From: Lysobacterales bacterium
Lineage (GTDB): Bacteria; Pseudomonadota; Gammaproteobacteria; Xanthomonadales; Rhodanobacteraceae
DNA: 64,000 nt
Assembly: GCA_002632325.1 (NCBI GenBank)
Contig: NSJK01000001.1
Span: forward strand, 186,001-250,000
Reading direction: 5' to 3'
The position numbers and the translations under genes are program-made. The notes beneath the pieces were generated by a model, which was given only the letters and a program-made list of their open reading frames with translations, was not told where the DNA came from and did no database searches. Below, piece by piece: positions 47,165 through 56,069 of the stretch. Every line of letters begins with the position of its first letter. Position 1 is the first letter of the stretch.

Positions 47165-47965
47165 ATGCGGCTGAGCTTTGCCAATGGAGAACGCAGCGAC
47201 CTGGTCGTGACGGCTGGAGGGGTCAACCTCGGCAGCGCCAACGGCAATGATGTCGTGCTTGAGCGCAACGACGTATCGCCTTGGCATGCGCGCATTGCGG
47301 TGGATGCGCGCGGCATCGTGCTGCAGGTGCTCGATCCGGCCGCGCAGACCCATGTCAACGCACGCCCGGTGCGCGAGAAAGCCTTGCTGCATCTGGGCGA
47401 TACCGTGCATCTGGGCCAGGTCACGCTCACCATCAAGGCCGACAGTGATCGGGTCGGGAGCAAGTTCCCGACCAATGGCAATGGCGCCAGCACGAGCAAT
47501 GGCTGCGTGGTGCTGCGTGGGCTCACGGGCGCGCAGGCTGGCAAGGCGATCTCGATCGGCGCGCGCGCGGTGGTCGGCAGTGACAGCGGCAACGAGGTGT
47601 TCGTCGAGGATGCGCGGGTCGCGCCGCGACACGCCACGATCGAATTGGTCGGTCGCGAGATCTGGTTGCACAGTCTCGGAGCGGGACAGGGCGCGGCGGT
47701 CAACGGGATTGCCGTGCTCGATGCACGCCTGCAGCCAGGCGATCAGATCAGCTTTGCGCGCCAGCGTTTCCTCGTCGAGGCGCCCGGCATGCTCGGTGGC
47801 GCCGCCGGCGATACCGATGTGGTGACGATGACATCCGAACCCGCGCAGGCCGCCGCCGTCGAAGAAGTGCCCGAGCCCTCGGGCGGTGCCGCGATCTGGT
47901 GGCTGCTTGGTGGCGCGGCTGCGATTGCGATTGCACTCTACCTGCTGTTGCAGGGCGGGATCTGA
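47165..47965 (+). CDS. Double FHA-domain membrane protein
   Basis: A 266-aa protein with two forkhead-associated domains (~1-95 and ~110-210). Each has a G-S-x(5-8)-H core: 'GSANGNDVVLERNDVSPWHA' and 'GSDSGNEVFVEDARVAPRHA'. A single C-terminal transmembrane helix (IWWLLGGAAAIAIALYLLL) anchors it, so the FHA parts are cytoplasmic. They should bind phosphothreonine proteins; no kinase is nearby. The ATG aligns with family starts (MRLSFANGE); an ATG 12 codons upstream is possible. No clear ribosome-binding site for either. Confidence 0.8.
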   Translation: MRLSFANGERSDLVVTAGGVNLGSANGNDVVLERNDVSPWHARIAVDARGIVLQVLDPAAQTHVNARPVREKALLHLGDTVHLGQVTLTIKADSDRVGSKFPTNGNGASTSNGCVVLRGLTGAQAGKAISIGARAVVGSDSGNEVFVEDARVAPRHATIELVGREIWLHSLGAGQGAAVNGIAVLDARLQPGDQISFARQRFLVEAPGMLGGAAGDTDVVTMTSEPAQAAAVEEVPEPSGGAAIWWLLGGAAAIAIALYLLLQGGI

Positions 47966-47994
47966 GCAATCCCGGACCACGTGCGACTGCTGGA

Positions 47995-49149
47995 TCAACC
48001 GAAGGTGAAGGCGAAAGCCTCGACCCCCGGATCCTCGAAGCGGATCTCGAAGCTGCGCTCGCGAACCCCGTCGCTGCAACGGATCAGTTGATACAGCCGC
48101 TGGTTCGCGACCGTGCCCTTGCCGGCGGCATCGATGTCGACCCCATGATTGTCGCCGGGTGGCTGGCCATCGACCGTCACCGTGAAGCGCACCGGCTTGC
48201 CATCGGGCCCGGGGCCGAGCACGAGGTTGAGATCGCGTGCGCGGAAGCGGAACGTGATGGCGCCATCGGCGCGGTCGAGTCGTGCGTATTGCTCGCGAAC
48301 CGTCCAGGTCCCCGAGAGTCCCCAGCGGTTGAGTGCGAGCGTTTCCGGCAGACGATAGTTCTTGTCGTGATCGGGAAAGAATCCGCCCGGCGAGACGAAA
48401 TGTTCGGCGCGCGCATGGCCGAGATAGGTCTCGGGTGAGCCGATCTGCGCCATGTCGGGTGCGAGCTGCGCGCCGCTGCCATCGGCTTGCGACATCGGCA
48501 AGTCATCGGCCGGATGTCCTGCTTCGGCGAGCAGGGCGCGGAGGATGCGTTCCGAACCCGCATAGTCGCCCTCGCCGAAGTGGTGATGGCGGATGCGGCC
48601 CTGCGCATCGATGAAGTAGTGCGCCGGCCAGTAGTGGTTGTCGAAGGCGTTCCATATCCGGTAGCGACTGTCGACCGCGACGGGATAGCCGATGCCCAGA
48701 TCGGTGACGGCACGGCGCACGTTGGCGAGTTCCTTCTCGAAGTCGAACTCGGGTGTGTGCACGCCGACCACGACCAGACCATGGTCGCGGTAGTGCCGGG
48801 CCCAGGCCTTGACGTGGGGCAGGGCGCGCAGACAGTTGATGCAGGTGTAGGTCCAGAAATCGACCAGCACCACCTTGCCGCGCAAGGCATCCCCGCCCAG
48901 CGGCGGCGAATTTAGCCAGGCCACCGCGCCATCGAGCGCCGGAGCCTTGCCTTCGATCGGCAGGCCCGAGGCCTTGGCGCCGGGCGGCAGTGCCGCTTGC
49001 GCCGAGGTGTCCGCGGCTCGCATCGAGCCCGACCACCACAGGGCGCCTGCCGCGAGGCCGATCAGAAGCAGGCTGGCAAAGCCTGCGATGCGCGCACGGC
49101 GCTTGCCTCGAAACGCGCCTGTCTTGAGCTTGGGATCTGCCGATTGCAA
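47995..49149 (-). CDS. Membrane-anchored thioredoxin-like protein with C-terminal beta domain
   Basis: A 384-aa protein, started at TTG because AAGGAG lies 7-12 nt before it; no ATG fits. One N-terminal membrane helix (about 20-40) leads to a TlpA/redoxin domain with the redox motif CINC ('FWTYTCINCLRALPHV') and 'VVGVHTPEFDFE'. The C-terminal ~150 residues ('LNRWGLSGTWTVREQYA', 'VTVDGQPPGDNHGVD') form a beta-sandwich as in the C-terminal part of DipZ. DipZ normally carries an additional CcdA-like membrane domain, which is absent here. Periplasmic disulfide exchange is likely. Confidence 0.82.
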   Translation of the reverse strand: MQSADPKLKTGAFRGKRRARIAGFASLLLIGLAAGALWWSGSMRAADTSAQAALPPGAKASGLPIEGKAPALDGAVAWLNSPPLGGDALRGKVVLVDFWTYTCINCLRALPHVKAWARHYRDHGLVVVGVHTPEFDFEKELANVRRAVTDLGIGYPVAVDSRYRIWNAFDNHYWPAHYFIDAQGRIRHHHFGEGDYAGSERILRALLAEAGHPADDLPMSQADGSGAQLAPDMAQIGSPETYLGHARAEHFVSPGGFFPDHDKNYRLPETLALNRWGLSGTWTVREQYARLDRADGAITFRFRARDLNLVLGPGPDGKPVRFTVTVDGQPPGDNHGVDIDAAGKGTVANQRLYQLIRCSDGVRERSFEIRFEDPGVEAFAFTFG

Positions 49150-49303
49150 TTGACCGCTCCTTCGTCGTGCCGGTACGGATGGGCGCAAGGCTGCCTGCCA
49201 TGGTGCGCCGACGCGCAAGCAAATGGGAGGCGGATATGCACATTGGTTATTGCATGGATGTTGCGTTGCGGCATACAGTCGATCTTCCAACTGGAGGAAA
49301 TCC

Positions 49304-50383
49304 GTGAGCCGCACCTACAACTTCAGCGCGGGTCCGGCCGTGCTGCCCGAGGAAGTCCTGCGCCAGGCGCAGTCCGAATTGCTCGAGTGGAACGGCGCGC
49401 GCGCCTCGGTGATGGAAGTCAGTCATCGCGGCAAGGCCTTCATTGCACTTGCCGAGGAGGCCGAGCGTGATCTGCGCGAACTGCTCGCGGTGCCGGACGG
49501 CTACAAGGTGTTGTTCCTGCAGGGCGGTGCGAGCCAGCACTTCGCCCAGATCGCACTCAATTTCGCCCGCGGCGCCAAGGCCGATTACGTGCTCACCGGT
49601 GACTGGAGCGAGAAGGCTGCCAAGGAAGCCAAGCCGTGGGCGCAGGTGCAGATCGCAGCAAGTGCTGCCGATACGAATCACGATCGCATTCCGCCGCGCG
49701 CGCAGTGGCAGCTCGATCCCGATGCTGCCTATCTGCACATCACGCCCAACGAAACGATTCGCGGCGTCGAGTTTCACGAGATTCCGGAGGCCGGCGCAGT
49801 GCCGTTGATCGGCGATGTGTCCTCGACCATCCTGTCGCGGCCGCTAGAGGTGTCGCGCTACGGCCTGCTCTATGCCGGCGCGCAGAAGAACATCGGCCCG
49901 TCGGGCCTCGTGGTGATGATCGTGCGCGAGGATCTGCTCGAGCGCTGTCCCAAGGACATTCCCAAGATCTTCAACTATGCCGAGCATGCAGCGCAGGGCT
50001 CGATGCTCAACACGCCCAACACCTGGGGCTGGTATCTGGCCGGCCTCGTGTTCAAGTGGGTCAAGGCGCAGGGCGGCGTGGCCGCGATGGCGCAGCGCAA
50101 TCGCGCCAAGGCCGAGCTCCTGTACGGCTACATCGACCAGTCGGGCTACTACCGCAATCCGGTGGAGGTGTTCGCACGCTCGTGGATGAACGTGCCCTTC
50201 ACCCTGCCGCGCGAGGAACTCGACGCGCCCTTCCTCAAACAGGCCGAAGCGGCGGGCTTGCTTGCACTCAAGGGCCATCGCCTCGTGGGTGGCATGCGTG
50301 CCTCGATCTACAACGCGATGCCGCTCGAAGGCGTGCAGGCGCTGGTGGCATTCATGCGCGATTTCGCCCAACGCAATCCCTGA
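49304..50383 (+). CDS. serC: Phosphoserine aminotransferase
   Basis: A 359-aa PLP enzyme of serine and pyridoxal synthesis. It starts at GTG behind GGAGGAAA ('SRTYNFSAGPAVLPEEV'). 'VLFLQGGASQHFAQIALNF', 'GAQKNIGPSG' with the PLP-binding Lys and 'RSWMNVPFTL' are family motifs. The open frame extends upstream in the divergent spacer but lacks the family N-terminus. First gene of the serC-to-ihfB supercluster. A TACAGT box (49274-49279) may be its -10 element. Confidence 0.96.
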   Translation: MSRTYNFSAGPAVLPEEVLRQAQSELLEWNGARASVMEVSHRGKAFIALAEEAERDLRELLAVPDGYKVLFLQGGASQHFAQIALNFARGAKADYVLTGDWSEKAAKEAKPWAQVQIAASAADTNHDRIPPRAQWQLDPDAAYLHITPNETIRGVEFHEIPEAGAVPLIGDVSSTILSRPLEVSRYGLLYAGAQKNIGPSGLVVMIVREDLLERCPKDIPKIFNYAEHAAQGSMLNTPNTWGWYLAGLVFKWVKAQGGVAAMAQRNRAKAELLYGYIDQSGYYRNPVEVFARSWMNVPFTLPREELDAPFLKQAEAAGLLALKGHRLVGGMRASIYNAMPLEGVQALVAFMRDFAQRNP

Positions 50384-50463
50384 GACCTCCACCGAGCATG
50401 CCTTGACCGTCCCGTCGGGGCGGTGCTGGCGCAAGACAATTCCAAACTCTCCCGGTCCTTTCC

Positions 50464-51630
50464 ATGTTCACGATCCAGACACTCAACAACATTTCGCGCA
50501 ACGGCCTCGAGCGCCTGCCCGACAAGCTCTACAAGGTGGCCAACGACGTGGCCGCGCCCGATGCGATCCTCGTGCGCTCGGCCGACATGCATGCGCTCGC
50601 GATTGCGCCCAGCGTCAAGGCCATCGCACGCGCCGGTGCCGGCACCAACAACATCCCGGTGGCAGCACTGTCGGCGCGCGGCGTTCCGGTGTTCAACGCG
50701 CCCGGTGCCAATGCCAACGCGGTCAAGGAGCTGGTGGTCGCGGGCATGCTGCTCGCCGCACGCAATCTGCCCGGCGCGCTGGCCTTCGTGCATGAGCTGC
50801 CCGCCAGCGAGGACCTGCATGCCAAGGTCGAGGCCGAGAAAAAGCGCTTCGTCGGCAGTGAACTGGCCGGCAAGACACTCGGTGTGGTCGGTCTGGGCGC
50901 AATTGGCGTCAAGGTCGCCAATGCGGCGCATGCACTGGGCATGCGCGTGATCGGCTTCGATCCGCACATGACGATCGATGGCGCCTGGCAGCTCTCGTCC
51001 GATGTCGCACGTGCCGGCTCGCTCAACGAGCTGTATGCGGCGTCTGACTACCTCACGTTCCACGTGCCGCTCAACGACAAGACCCGTGGCGTGTTCGGCG
51101 ACAAGGCACTCGAACTGGTGCGGCCGGGCGTGGTGGTGCTCAATTTCTCGCGCGAGGGCATCGTCGATGCGCAGGCGCTGCGGCGTGGTCTCGCCGAAAA
51201 GCGCATCGGTCGCTATGTCTGCGACTTTCCCGACGCCGACTTGCAGGGCGACGCGCGCGTGATCGCGTTGCCGCACCTGGGCGCCTCGACTGCCGAAGCC
51301 GAGGAAAACTGTGCCTACATGGTGGTCGACCAACTGCGCGACTTTCTCGAGCACGGCAACGTCCGCCATTCGGTCAATTTCCCCGAGACGCGCATGGGCC
51401 GCACCGGCAGCGCGCGCATTTGCATTGCCAACAGCAATCGACCGAACATGATCGGCCAGTTGTCGCATGTGCTGGGCGAGGCGGGCGTCAACATCGCGCA
51501 GATGCACAATGCCTCGCGTGGCGATCTTGCCTACAGCCTGATCGATGTGGATTCGCCAGTGCCGGCAGCACTGGCGAGTTCGATTGCGGCGATCGATGGC
51601 ATCCTTTCCGTGCGTGTGATCGAGGACTGA
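50464..51630 (+). CDS. serA: D-3-phosphoglycerate dehydrogenase
   Basis: A 388-aa NAD-dependent dehydrogenase that opens serine synthesis. 'LGVVGLGAIGVKVANAA' is the Rossmann glycine motif, 'NFSREGIVD' and 'LPHLGASTAEAEENC' hold catalytic residues, and the C-terminal ACT-like part 'GEAGVNIAQMHNASRG' supplies serine feedback control. Shorter at the N-terminus than E. coli SerA (410 aa), close to the Xanthomonas type. Directly follows serC, giving two consecutive steps in one operon. Confidence 0.93.
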   Translation: MFTIQTLNNISRNGLERLPDKLYKVANDVAAPDAILVRSADMHALAIAPSVKAIARAGAGTNNIPVAALSARGVPVFNAPGANANAVKELVVAGMLLAARNLPGALAFVHELPASEDLHAKVEAEKKRFVGSELAGKTLGVVGLGAIGVKVANAAHALGMRVIGFDPHMTIDGAWQLSSDVARAGSLNELYAASDYLTFHVPLNDKTRGVFGDKALELVRPGVVVLNFSREGIVDAQALRRGLAEKRIGRYVCDFPDADLQGDARVIALPHLGASTAEAEENCAYMVVDQLRDFLEHGNVRHSVNFPETRMGRTGSARICIANSNRPNMIGQLSHVLGEAGVNIAQMHNASRGDLAYSLIDVDSPVPAALASSIAAIDGILSVRVIED

Positions 51631-51633
51631 ACG

Positions 51634-52725
51634 ATGAGCAAGAGCAAGCCCGATCTGGGTGAGGTGCGCAGCCGCATCGACGGCATCGACCGCCAGATCC
51701 AGAAGCTGATAGCCGAGCGTGCGGAGTTTGCGCATCAGGTCGGCAAGGCCAAGGGCAAGCTCGCCGCTGCGGTGGATTACTACCGCCCGGAACGCGAGGC
51801 GCAGGTGTTGCGCATGGTGGTCGATCGCAACGACGGCCCGCTCAACGACGAGGTGCTGGTGCACCTGTTCCGCGAGATCATGTCGGCCTGCCTCGCCCAG
51901 CAGGAGCCGCTCAAGGTCGGCTATCTCGGTCCCGAGGGCACCTTCTGCCAGCAGGCCGTGCACAAGCATTTCGGTCGTTCGGCGCATGGCCTGCCGATGG
52001 CGAGCATCGAGGAAGTGTTTCAGGAAGTCGAAGCCGGCAATGCCGATTTCGGCGTGGTGCCGGTCGAGAATTCGGGGCAGGGCACGATCCAGGTCACGCT
52101 CGACATGTTTCTGACTTCCAATCTCAAGATCTGCGGCGAAGTCGAACTGCGCGTGCACCAGTACCTGCTCTCGCGCACCGGCCGCATCGAGGACATCGAG
52201 CGCATCTACGCGCATCCGCAGGCATTCGCCCAGACCGTGGGCTGGATGCGCACGAACCTGCCCAAGGTCGAGAAGCTGCCGGTGTCGAGCAATGCCGAAG
52301 GCGCGCGTCGCGCGCGCAATGCCGAGGATGCCGCCGCAATCGGTAGTGACTCGGCCGCGCATGTCTACGGACTCAAGAAAGTCATCATGAAGTCGATCGA
52401 GGATCGCGCCGACAACACCACGCGCTTTCTCGTGCTCGGTCGCCAGGTGTTCCCGCCTTCGGGGCACGATCGCACCTCGGTGCTGGTCTTCATCAAGGAT
52501 CAACCGGGCGCACTGTTCAACGTGCTCAGCCCGTTCGCGCGCCACGGCATCAGCATGAACCGCATCGAATCGCGGCCTTCGCATCAGGCCAAGTGGGAAT
52601 ATGCGTTCTTCATCGACCTCTCGGGTCACATCGACGATGAGGGCATGAAGGCGGCGCTGGCGGAACTTGAGTCGCACTCGGCGCAGATCAAGGTGCTGGG
52701 CTCCTATCCGGTGGCGGTGCCGTGA
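51634..52725 (+). CDS. pheA: Bifunctional chorismate mutase/prephenate dehydratase
   Basis: A 363-aa enzyme of phenylalanine synthesis. An N-terminal AroQ-type chorismate mutase (1-90, 'VRSRIDGIDRQIQKLIAERA') leads to a prephenate dehydratase domain with 'GYLGPEGTFCQQAV' and 'DNTTRFLVLG' (the TRF catalytic motif), then an ACT domain with 'RIESRPS' that binds phenylalanine for feedback inhibition. It follows serA by 3 bp and overlaps hisC by 4 nt. Confidence 0.96.
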   Translation: MSKSKPDLGEVRSRIDGIDRQIQKLIAERAEFAHQVGKAKGKLAAAVDYYRPEREAQVLRMVVDRNDGPLNDEVLVHLFREIMSACLAQQEPLKVGYLGPEGTFCQQAVHKHFGRSAHGLPMASIEEVFQEVEAGNADFGVVPVENSGQGTIQVTLDMFLTSNLKICGEVELRVHQYLLSRTGRIEDIERIYAHPQAFAQTVGWMRTNLPKVEKLPVSSNAEGARRARNAEDAAAIGSDSAAHVYGLKKVIMKSIEDRADNTTRFLVLGRQVFPPSGHDRTSVLVFIKDQPGALFNVLSPFARHGISMNRIESRPSHQAKWEYAFFIDLSGHIDDEGMKAALAELESHSAQIKVLGSYPVAVP

Positions 52726-53843
52726 CGTTCGATGCGACGCGGCTGGCCAATGCCGCGACCGCTGCCCTGCGTGCCTATGATCCCGGTCATGACCTGCCGG
52801 CCCTGCGTTTGCGCTTTGGCGCGCAGATTGCCGAACTCGGGTCCAATGAAAACGTGCTCGGGCCGAGCCCGCTTGCGCTCGACGCGATGCACGGTGCGCT
52901 GGTCGATATCCTTCGCTATCCCGATCCACGCGGCGCGGCGCTCAAGGCGGCGCTCGCGCGCACGCATGGCGTTGGAGTCGAGCACTTCGTGCTCGGCAAT
53001 GGCTCGCATGAATTGTTGATGATGCTCGCGCAGTGCTTCGCCGATGCCGCGCATTCGGTGGTGTTTTCGCAATACGGTTTTGCGGTGTTTCCGATCGCGA
53101 CCGCCGCCGCGGGTGCGCAGCCGATCTGCGTGCCGGCCTTGCCGCGCACGCATGCGCTGGCGCCATTGGGACACGATCTCGCTGCGATCGCGGCCGCCGT
53201 CCGGGCCGATACGCGCATCGTCTATCTCGCCAACCCGAACAATCCGACCGGCACCTGGTTCGGTGATGCGGAACTGACCGATTTCCTCACGCGCGTGCCG
53301 CGCGAAGTGCTGGTGGTGGTTGACGAGGCCTACAACGAATTCGTCGATGCGCGGGGCCTGAGTTCGGCGCTGACTCTGCGTGCGCAGCATCCGAACCTGA
53401 TCGTGTCGCGCACGTTTTCCAAGGCCTACGCGCTGGCTGGTGCGCGTGTGGGCTATTTCATCGCCGATGCCAGCGTGGTCGCGGTGCTTGAGCGCATGCG
53501 CGAGTCGTTCAACGTCAACAGTGTCGCCCTGGCGGGTGCCGAGGTCGCGCTCGGCGATCGTGCGCACCTGGCACGCGTGCGCGCGTTCAATTCGAGCGAA
53601 CGCACGTGGCTGGTTGCTGAACTCGCGCAGCGCGGCCTGAGGTGCCTGCCGTCGCAGACCAATTTCGTGCTGGTGGATCTGGGACGTGACACGGCGGCGC
53701 TGGAGCGGCAACTGTTCGAGCGCGGCGTGATCGTGCGCCCGATGGGCGGTTATGGTCTGGCGCAGACCTTGCGTATCAGCATCGGCAGCCGCGCCGAAAA
53801 TGCGCGACTGCTTGCTGCACTGGATGCTGCCGATGGCTACTGA
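52722..53843 (+). CDS. hisC: Histidinol-phosphate aminotransferase (HisC family)
   Basis: A 373-aa fold-type I aminotransferase that starts at GTG in GTGA overlap with pheA. 'LGSNENVLGPSP', 'VYLANPNNPTGTWF' and the PLP-binding 'SRTFSKAYALAGARVGY' are clear. In this setting (between pheA and aroA) HisC-type enzymes often also act on phenylpyruvate or hydroxyphenylpyruvate, so an aromatic aminotransferase role is possible; no other his genes are nearby. Confidence 0.9.
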   Translation: MTFDATRLANAATAALRAYDPGHDLPALRLRFGAQIAELGSNENVLGPSPLALDAMHGALVDILRYPDPRGAALKAALARTHGVGVEHFVLGNGSHELLMMLAQCFADAAHSVVFSQYGFAVFPIATAAAGAQPICVPALPRTHALAPLGHDLAAIAAAVRADTRIVYLANPNNPTGTWFGDAELTDFLTRVPREVLVVVDEAYNEFVDARGLSSALTLRAQHPNLIVSRTFSKAYALAGARVGYFIADASVVAVLERMRESFNVNSVALAGAEVALGDRAHLARVRAFNSSERTWLVAELAQRGLRCLPSQTNFVLVDLGRDTAALERQLFERGVIVRPMGGYGLAQTLRISIGSRAENARLLAALDAADGY

Positions 53844-55167
53844 AACCGCCGCTGCAGGGGGATCGCGCCTCGATTGGCTCAGCCGGCGATCAGGGCCCAT
53901 GCAGGGCGAGCTGGTGATCCCCGGCGACAAGTCGGTTTCGCATCGCGCGATCATGCTCGGTGCACTCGCTGATGGGGTCTCGCAGATCGACGGCTTCCTC
54001 GAAGGTGAGGACACGCGCGCGACGGCGCGAATCTTTGCTGCGCTGGGCGTGCGCATCGAAACACCTTCGGCTTCGCGGCGCATCGTGCATGGCGTGGGCG
54101 TGGACGGCCTGCGCGCTGCCAGCGACGTGCTCGACTGTGGCAATGCCGGCACCGGAATGCGTCTGCTTTCCGGCCTGCTCGCGGGGCAGGCCTTCGACAG
54201 CGTGCTCAGCGGCGATGAATCGCTGCACAGACGCCCGATGCGCCGCGTGATCGAGCCGCTGGCGGCGATGGGTGCGCGGATCGAATCGGAAGCGGGCGGC
54301 CTGCCGCCGCTGCGCATCAAGGGCGGCTGTGCCTTGCATGGCATCGACTACGCCTTGCCGATCGCCAGCGCGCAGGTCAAATCCGCCGTGCTGCTCGCAG
54401 GACTCTACGCGCGGGGCGAGACGGTCGTGCGCGAGCCGCACCCGACTCGCGACTACACCGAGCGCATGCTGCAGGCGTTTGGCTATCCGATCGAATTCAT
54501 GCCCGGACTCGCGCGTCTGTCCGGGGGCCATCGCCTGCGCGCCTGTGCGGTGAGCGTGCCTGCCGACTTTTCCTCGGCCGCGTTCTTCATCGTCGCCGCA
54601 AGTCTGATTCCCGGATCGTGCGTGCGATTGCGTGCGGTCGGGCTCAACCCGCGCCGCACCGGCCTGTTGGCGGCCTTGCGCCTCATGGGCGCCGACATCC
54701 GCGAGCATGCGCGGAGCGAGCAGGGCGGCGAGCCGGTCGCGGATCTGGAGATCCGCCACGCGCCCCTGCATGGCATCGAGGTGCCGGTCGAACTCGTGCC
54801 CGACATGATCGACGAGTTCCCGATCCTGTTCATTGCCGCCGCGGCTGCGAAGGGCGTGACCACGATTCGCGGTGCGGCCGAGCTGCGGGTCAAGGAATCC
54901 GATCGCATCGCGGTGATGGCGGCGGGTCTGCGCAATCTCGGTGTGCGCATCGAGGAACGTCCCGATGGCGCAGTGATCGAAGGCGGTGCAATCGGTGGCG
55001 GCGAGGTCGATTCGGCCACCGACCATCGCTGCGCAATGAGCTTCGTGGTCGCCGGGGCGCTGGCGCCGGCGCCGGTGCGCATCCGCGACTGTGCCAATGT
55101 CGCGACCTCGTTTCCGGGCTTCGATCGACTTGCCCGCAGTTGCGGCTTGCACCTGGAATCAAGCTGA
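53833..55167 (+). CDS. aroA: 3-phosphoshikimate 1-carboxyvinyltransferase (EPSP synthase)
   Basis: A 444-aa enzyme of the shikimate path. 'GDKSVSHRAIMLGALADG', 'DCGNAGTGMRLLSGLLAG' and 'RVKESDRIAVMAAGLR' are the substrate-binding blocks. The start overlaps hisC; another ATG lies three codons upstream. The N-terminal ~25 residues before the conserved core are Ala-rich and unusual. Feeds chorismate to pheA in the same operon. Confidence 0.95.
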   Translation: MATETAAAGGSRLDWLSRRSGPMQGELVIPGDKSVSHRAIMLGALADGVSQIDGFLEGEDTRATARIFAALGVRIETPSASRRIVHGVGVDGLRAASDVLDCGNAGTGMRLLSGLLAGQAFDSVLSGDESLHRRPMRRVIEPLAAMGARIESEAGGLPPLRIKGGCALHGIDYALPIASAQVKSAVLLAGLYARGETVVREPHPTRDYTERMLQAFGYPIEFMPGLARLSGGHRLRACAVSVPADFSSAAFFIVAASLIPGSCVRLRAVGLNPRRTGLLAALRLMGADIREHARSEQGGEPVADLEIRHAPLHGIEVPVELVPDMIDEFPILFIAAAAAKGVTTIRGAAELRVKESDRIAVMAAGLRNLGVRIEERPDGAVIEGGAIGGGEVDSATDHRCAMSFVVAGALAPAPVRIRDCANVATSFPGFDRLARSCGLHLESS

Positions 55168-55209
55168 CCCCGGCAGGAGCGGTGCGGGCGCGCTCCCGAT
55201 GAGGCCCGT

Positions 55210-55233
55210 GCATCCGCTAAAATGTGCGGATGC
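55210..55233 (+). promoter_or_regulatory. Hairpin over the cmk start codon, with possible -10 box
   Basis: GCATCCGC (55210-55217) and GCGGATGC (55226-55233) form a perfect 8-bp inverted repeat around TAAAATGT. The right arm contains the cmk ATG (55230-55232), so the folded RNA would hide the start. The loop contains TAAAAT (55218-55223), which as a -10 box would place the start of transcription at or next to the ATG, giving a leaderless mRNA that cannot form the hairpin. Confidence 0.5.
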
Positions 55234-55934
55234 CCGAGAAAATCATTCCCGTACTGACGATCGATGGCCCTTCCGGTTCCGGCAAGGGCACGGTCAGTCG
55301 GAGGGTCGCCGATGCCCTGGGCTGGCACATGCTCGATTCGGGCGCGATCTACCGCGCGGTCGGTTATGCCGCGAGCATGGCCGGTCTCGACCTGTCCGAC
55401 GCGGCCGCGGTCACGCGCTGCGCACAGAGCGCGAAGATCAGCTTCCGTGATCCCAAGGACGGCGGCGAGACGCGCGTGATCGTCAACGGACATGACGCCA
55501 CCGACGAGATCCGCACCGAGACCTGCGGCGCCGCGGCGTCGGCGATCGCGGCGATTCCCGCGGTGCGCACGGCCCTGTTCGACAAGCAACGATCGTTCCA
55601 GCGAGCGCCCGGTCTGGTTGCCGACGGGCGCGACATGGGCACGGTGGTATTCAAGGACGCCGGCTGCAAGGTATTCCTCACCGCAAGCGCCGAGGAACGT
55701 GCCCGCAGGCGCTATAAACAGTTGAAGGACAAGGGGTTAGCTGTTACTCTCGCATCCCTTTTGCGTGAGATCGAGGCACGCGACGAGCGTGACGCGACGC
55801 GCAAGGTGGCGCCGTTGCGACCCGCGCCTGACGCGATCGTCATCGATTCCACGGCGCTGCCGGTCGATCAGGTGGTGGCGCGGGTACTCGAGGTGGCACG
55901 CGCTGCCATCGCAGGTCGGGGCACGAATCAGTGA
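55230..55934 (+). CDS. cmk: Cytidylate kinase
   Basis: A 234-aa P-loop kinase that phosphorylates CMP and dCMP. '[19 protein letters not shown]' is the Walker A block, '[14 protein letters not shown]' binds the nucleotide and '[12 protein letters not shown]' is characteristic. GTG at 55224 would add two codons. No ribosome-binding site is visible in front of either start, which fits leaderless expression. Between aroA and rpsA, the usual gammaproteobacterial order. Confidence 0.95.
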   Translation: MPEKIIPVLTIDGPSGSGKGTVSRRVADALGWHMLDSGAIYRAVGYAASMAGLDLSDAAAVTRCAQSAKISFRDPKDGGETRVIVNGHDATDEIRTETCGAAASAIAAIPAVRTALFDKQRSFQRAPGLVADGRDMGTVVFKDAGCKVFLTASAEERARRRYKQLKDKGLAVTLASLLREIEARDERDATRKVAPLRPAPDAIVIDSTALPVDQVVARVLEVARAAIAGRGTNQ

Positions 55935-55937
55935 AAT

Positions 55938-55983
55938 TGCCCGCAAGGGCAGGCCCGCGAGGGCAAGCCGGCACGGTGCCGGC
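55938..55983 (+). promoter_or_regulatory. Structured rpsA leader: tandem GNRA hairpins
   Basis: Two successive hairpins share a GCCC/GGGC stem capped by GNRA tetraloops: GCCC-GCAA-GGGC (55939-55950, extended by a T-A pair) and GCCC-GCGA-GGGC (55953-55964). A third stem GCCGGC-ACGGT-GCCGGC (55967-55983) follows. They lie between the cmk stop and the rpsA start, where S1 is known in enterobacteria to control its own translation by a folded leader. Confidence 0.55.
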
Positions 55984-56069
55984 GACGCGTCGATGCGGCG
56001 TCATTCGCATCATTTGAAGGTGGGCGTCGGCATGTGGCCGAGCGCCTGTTTCTTTCCTTGGAATTCAAC

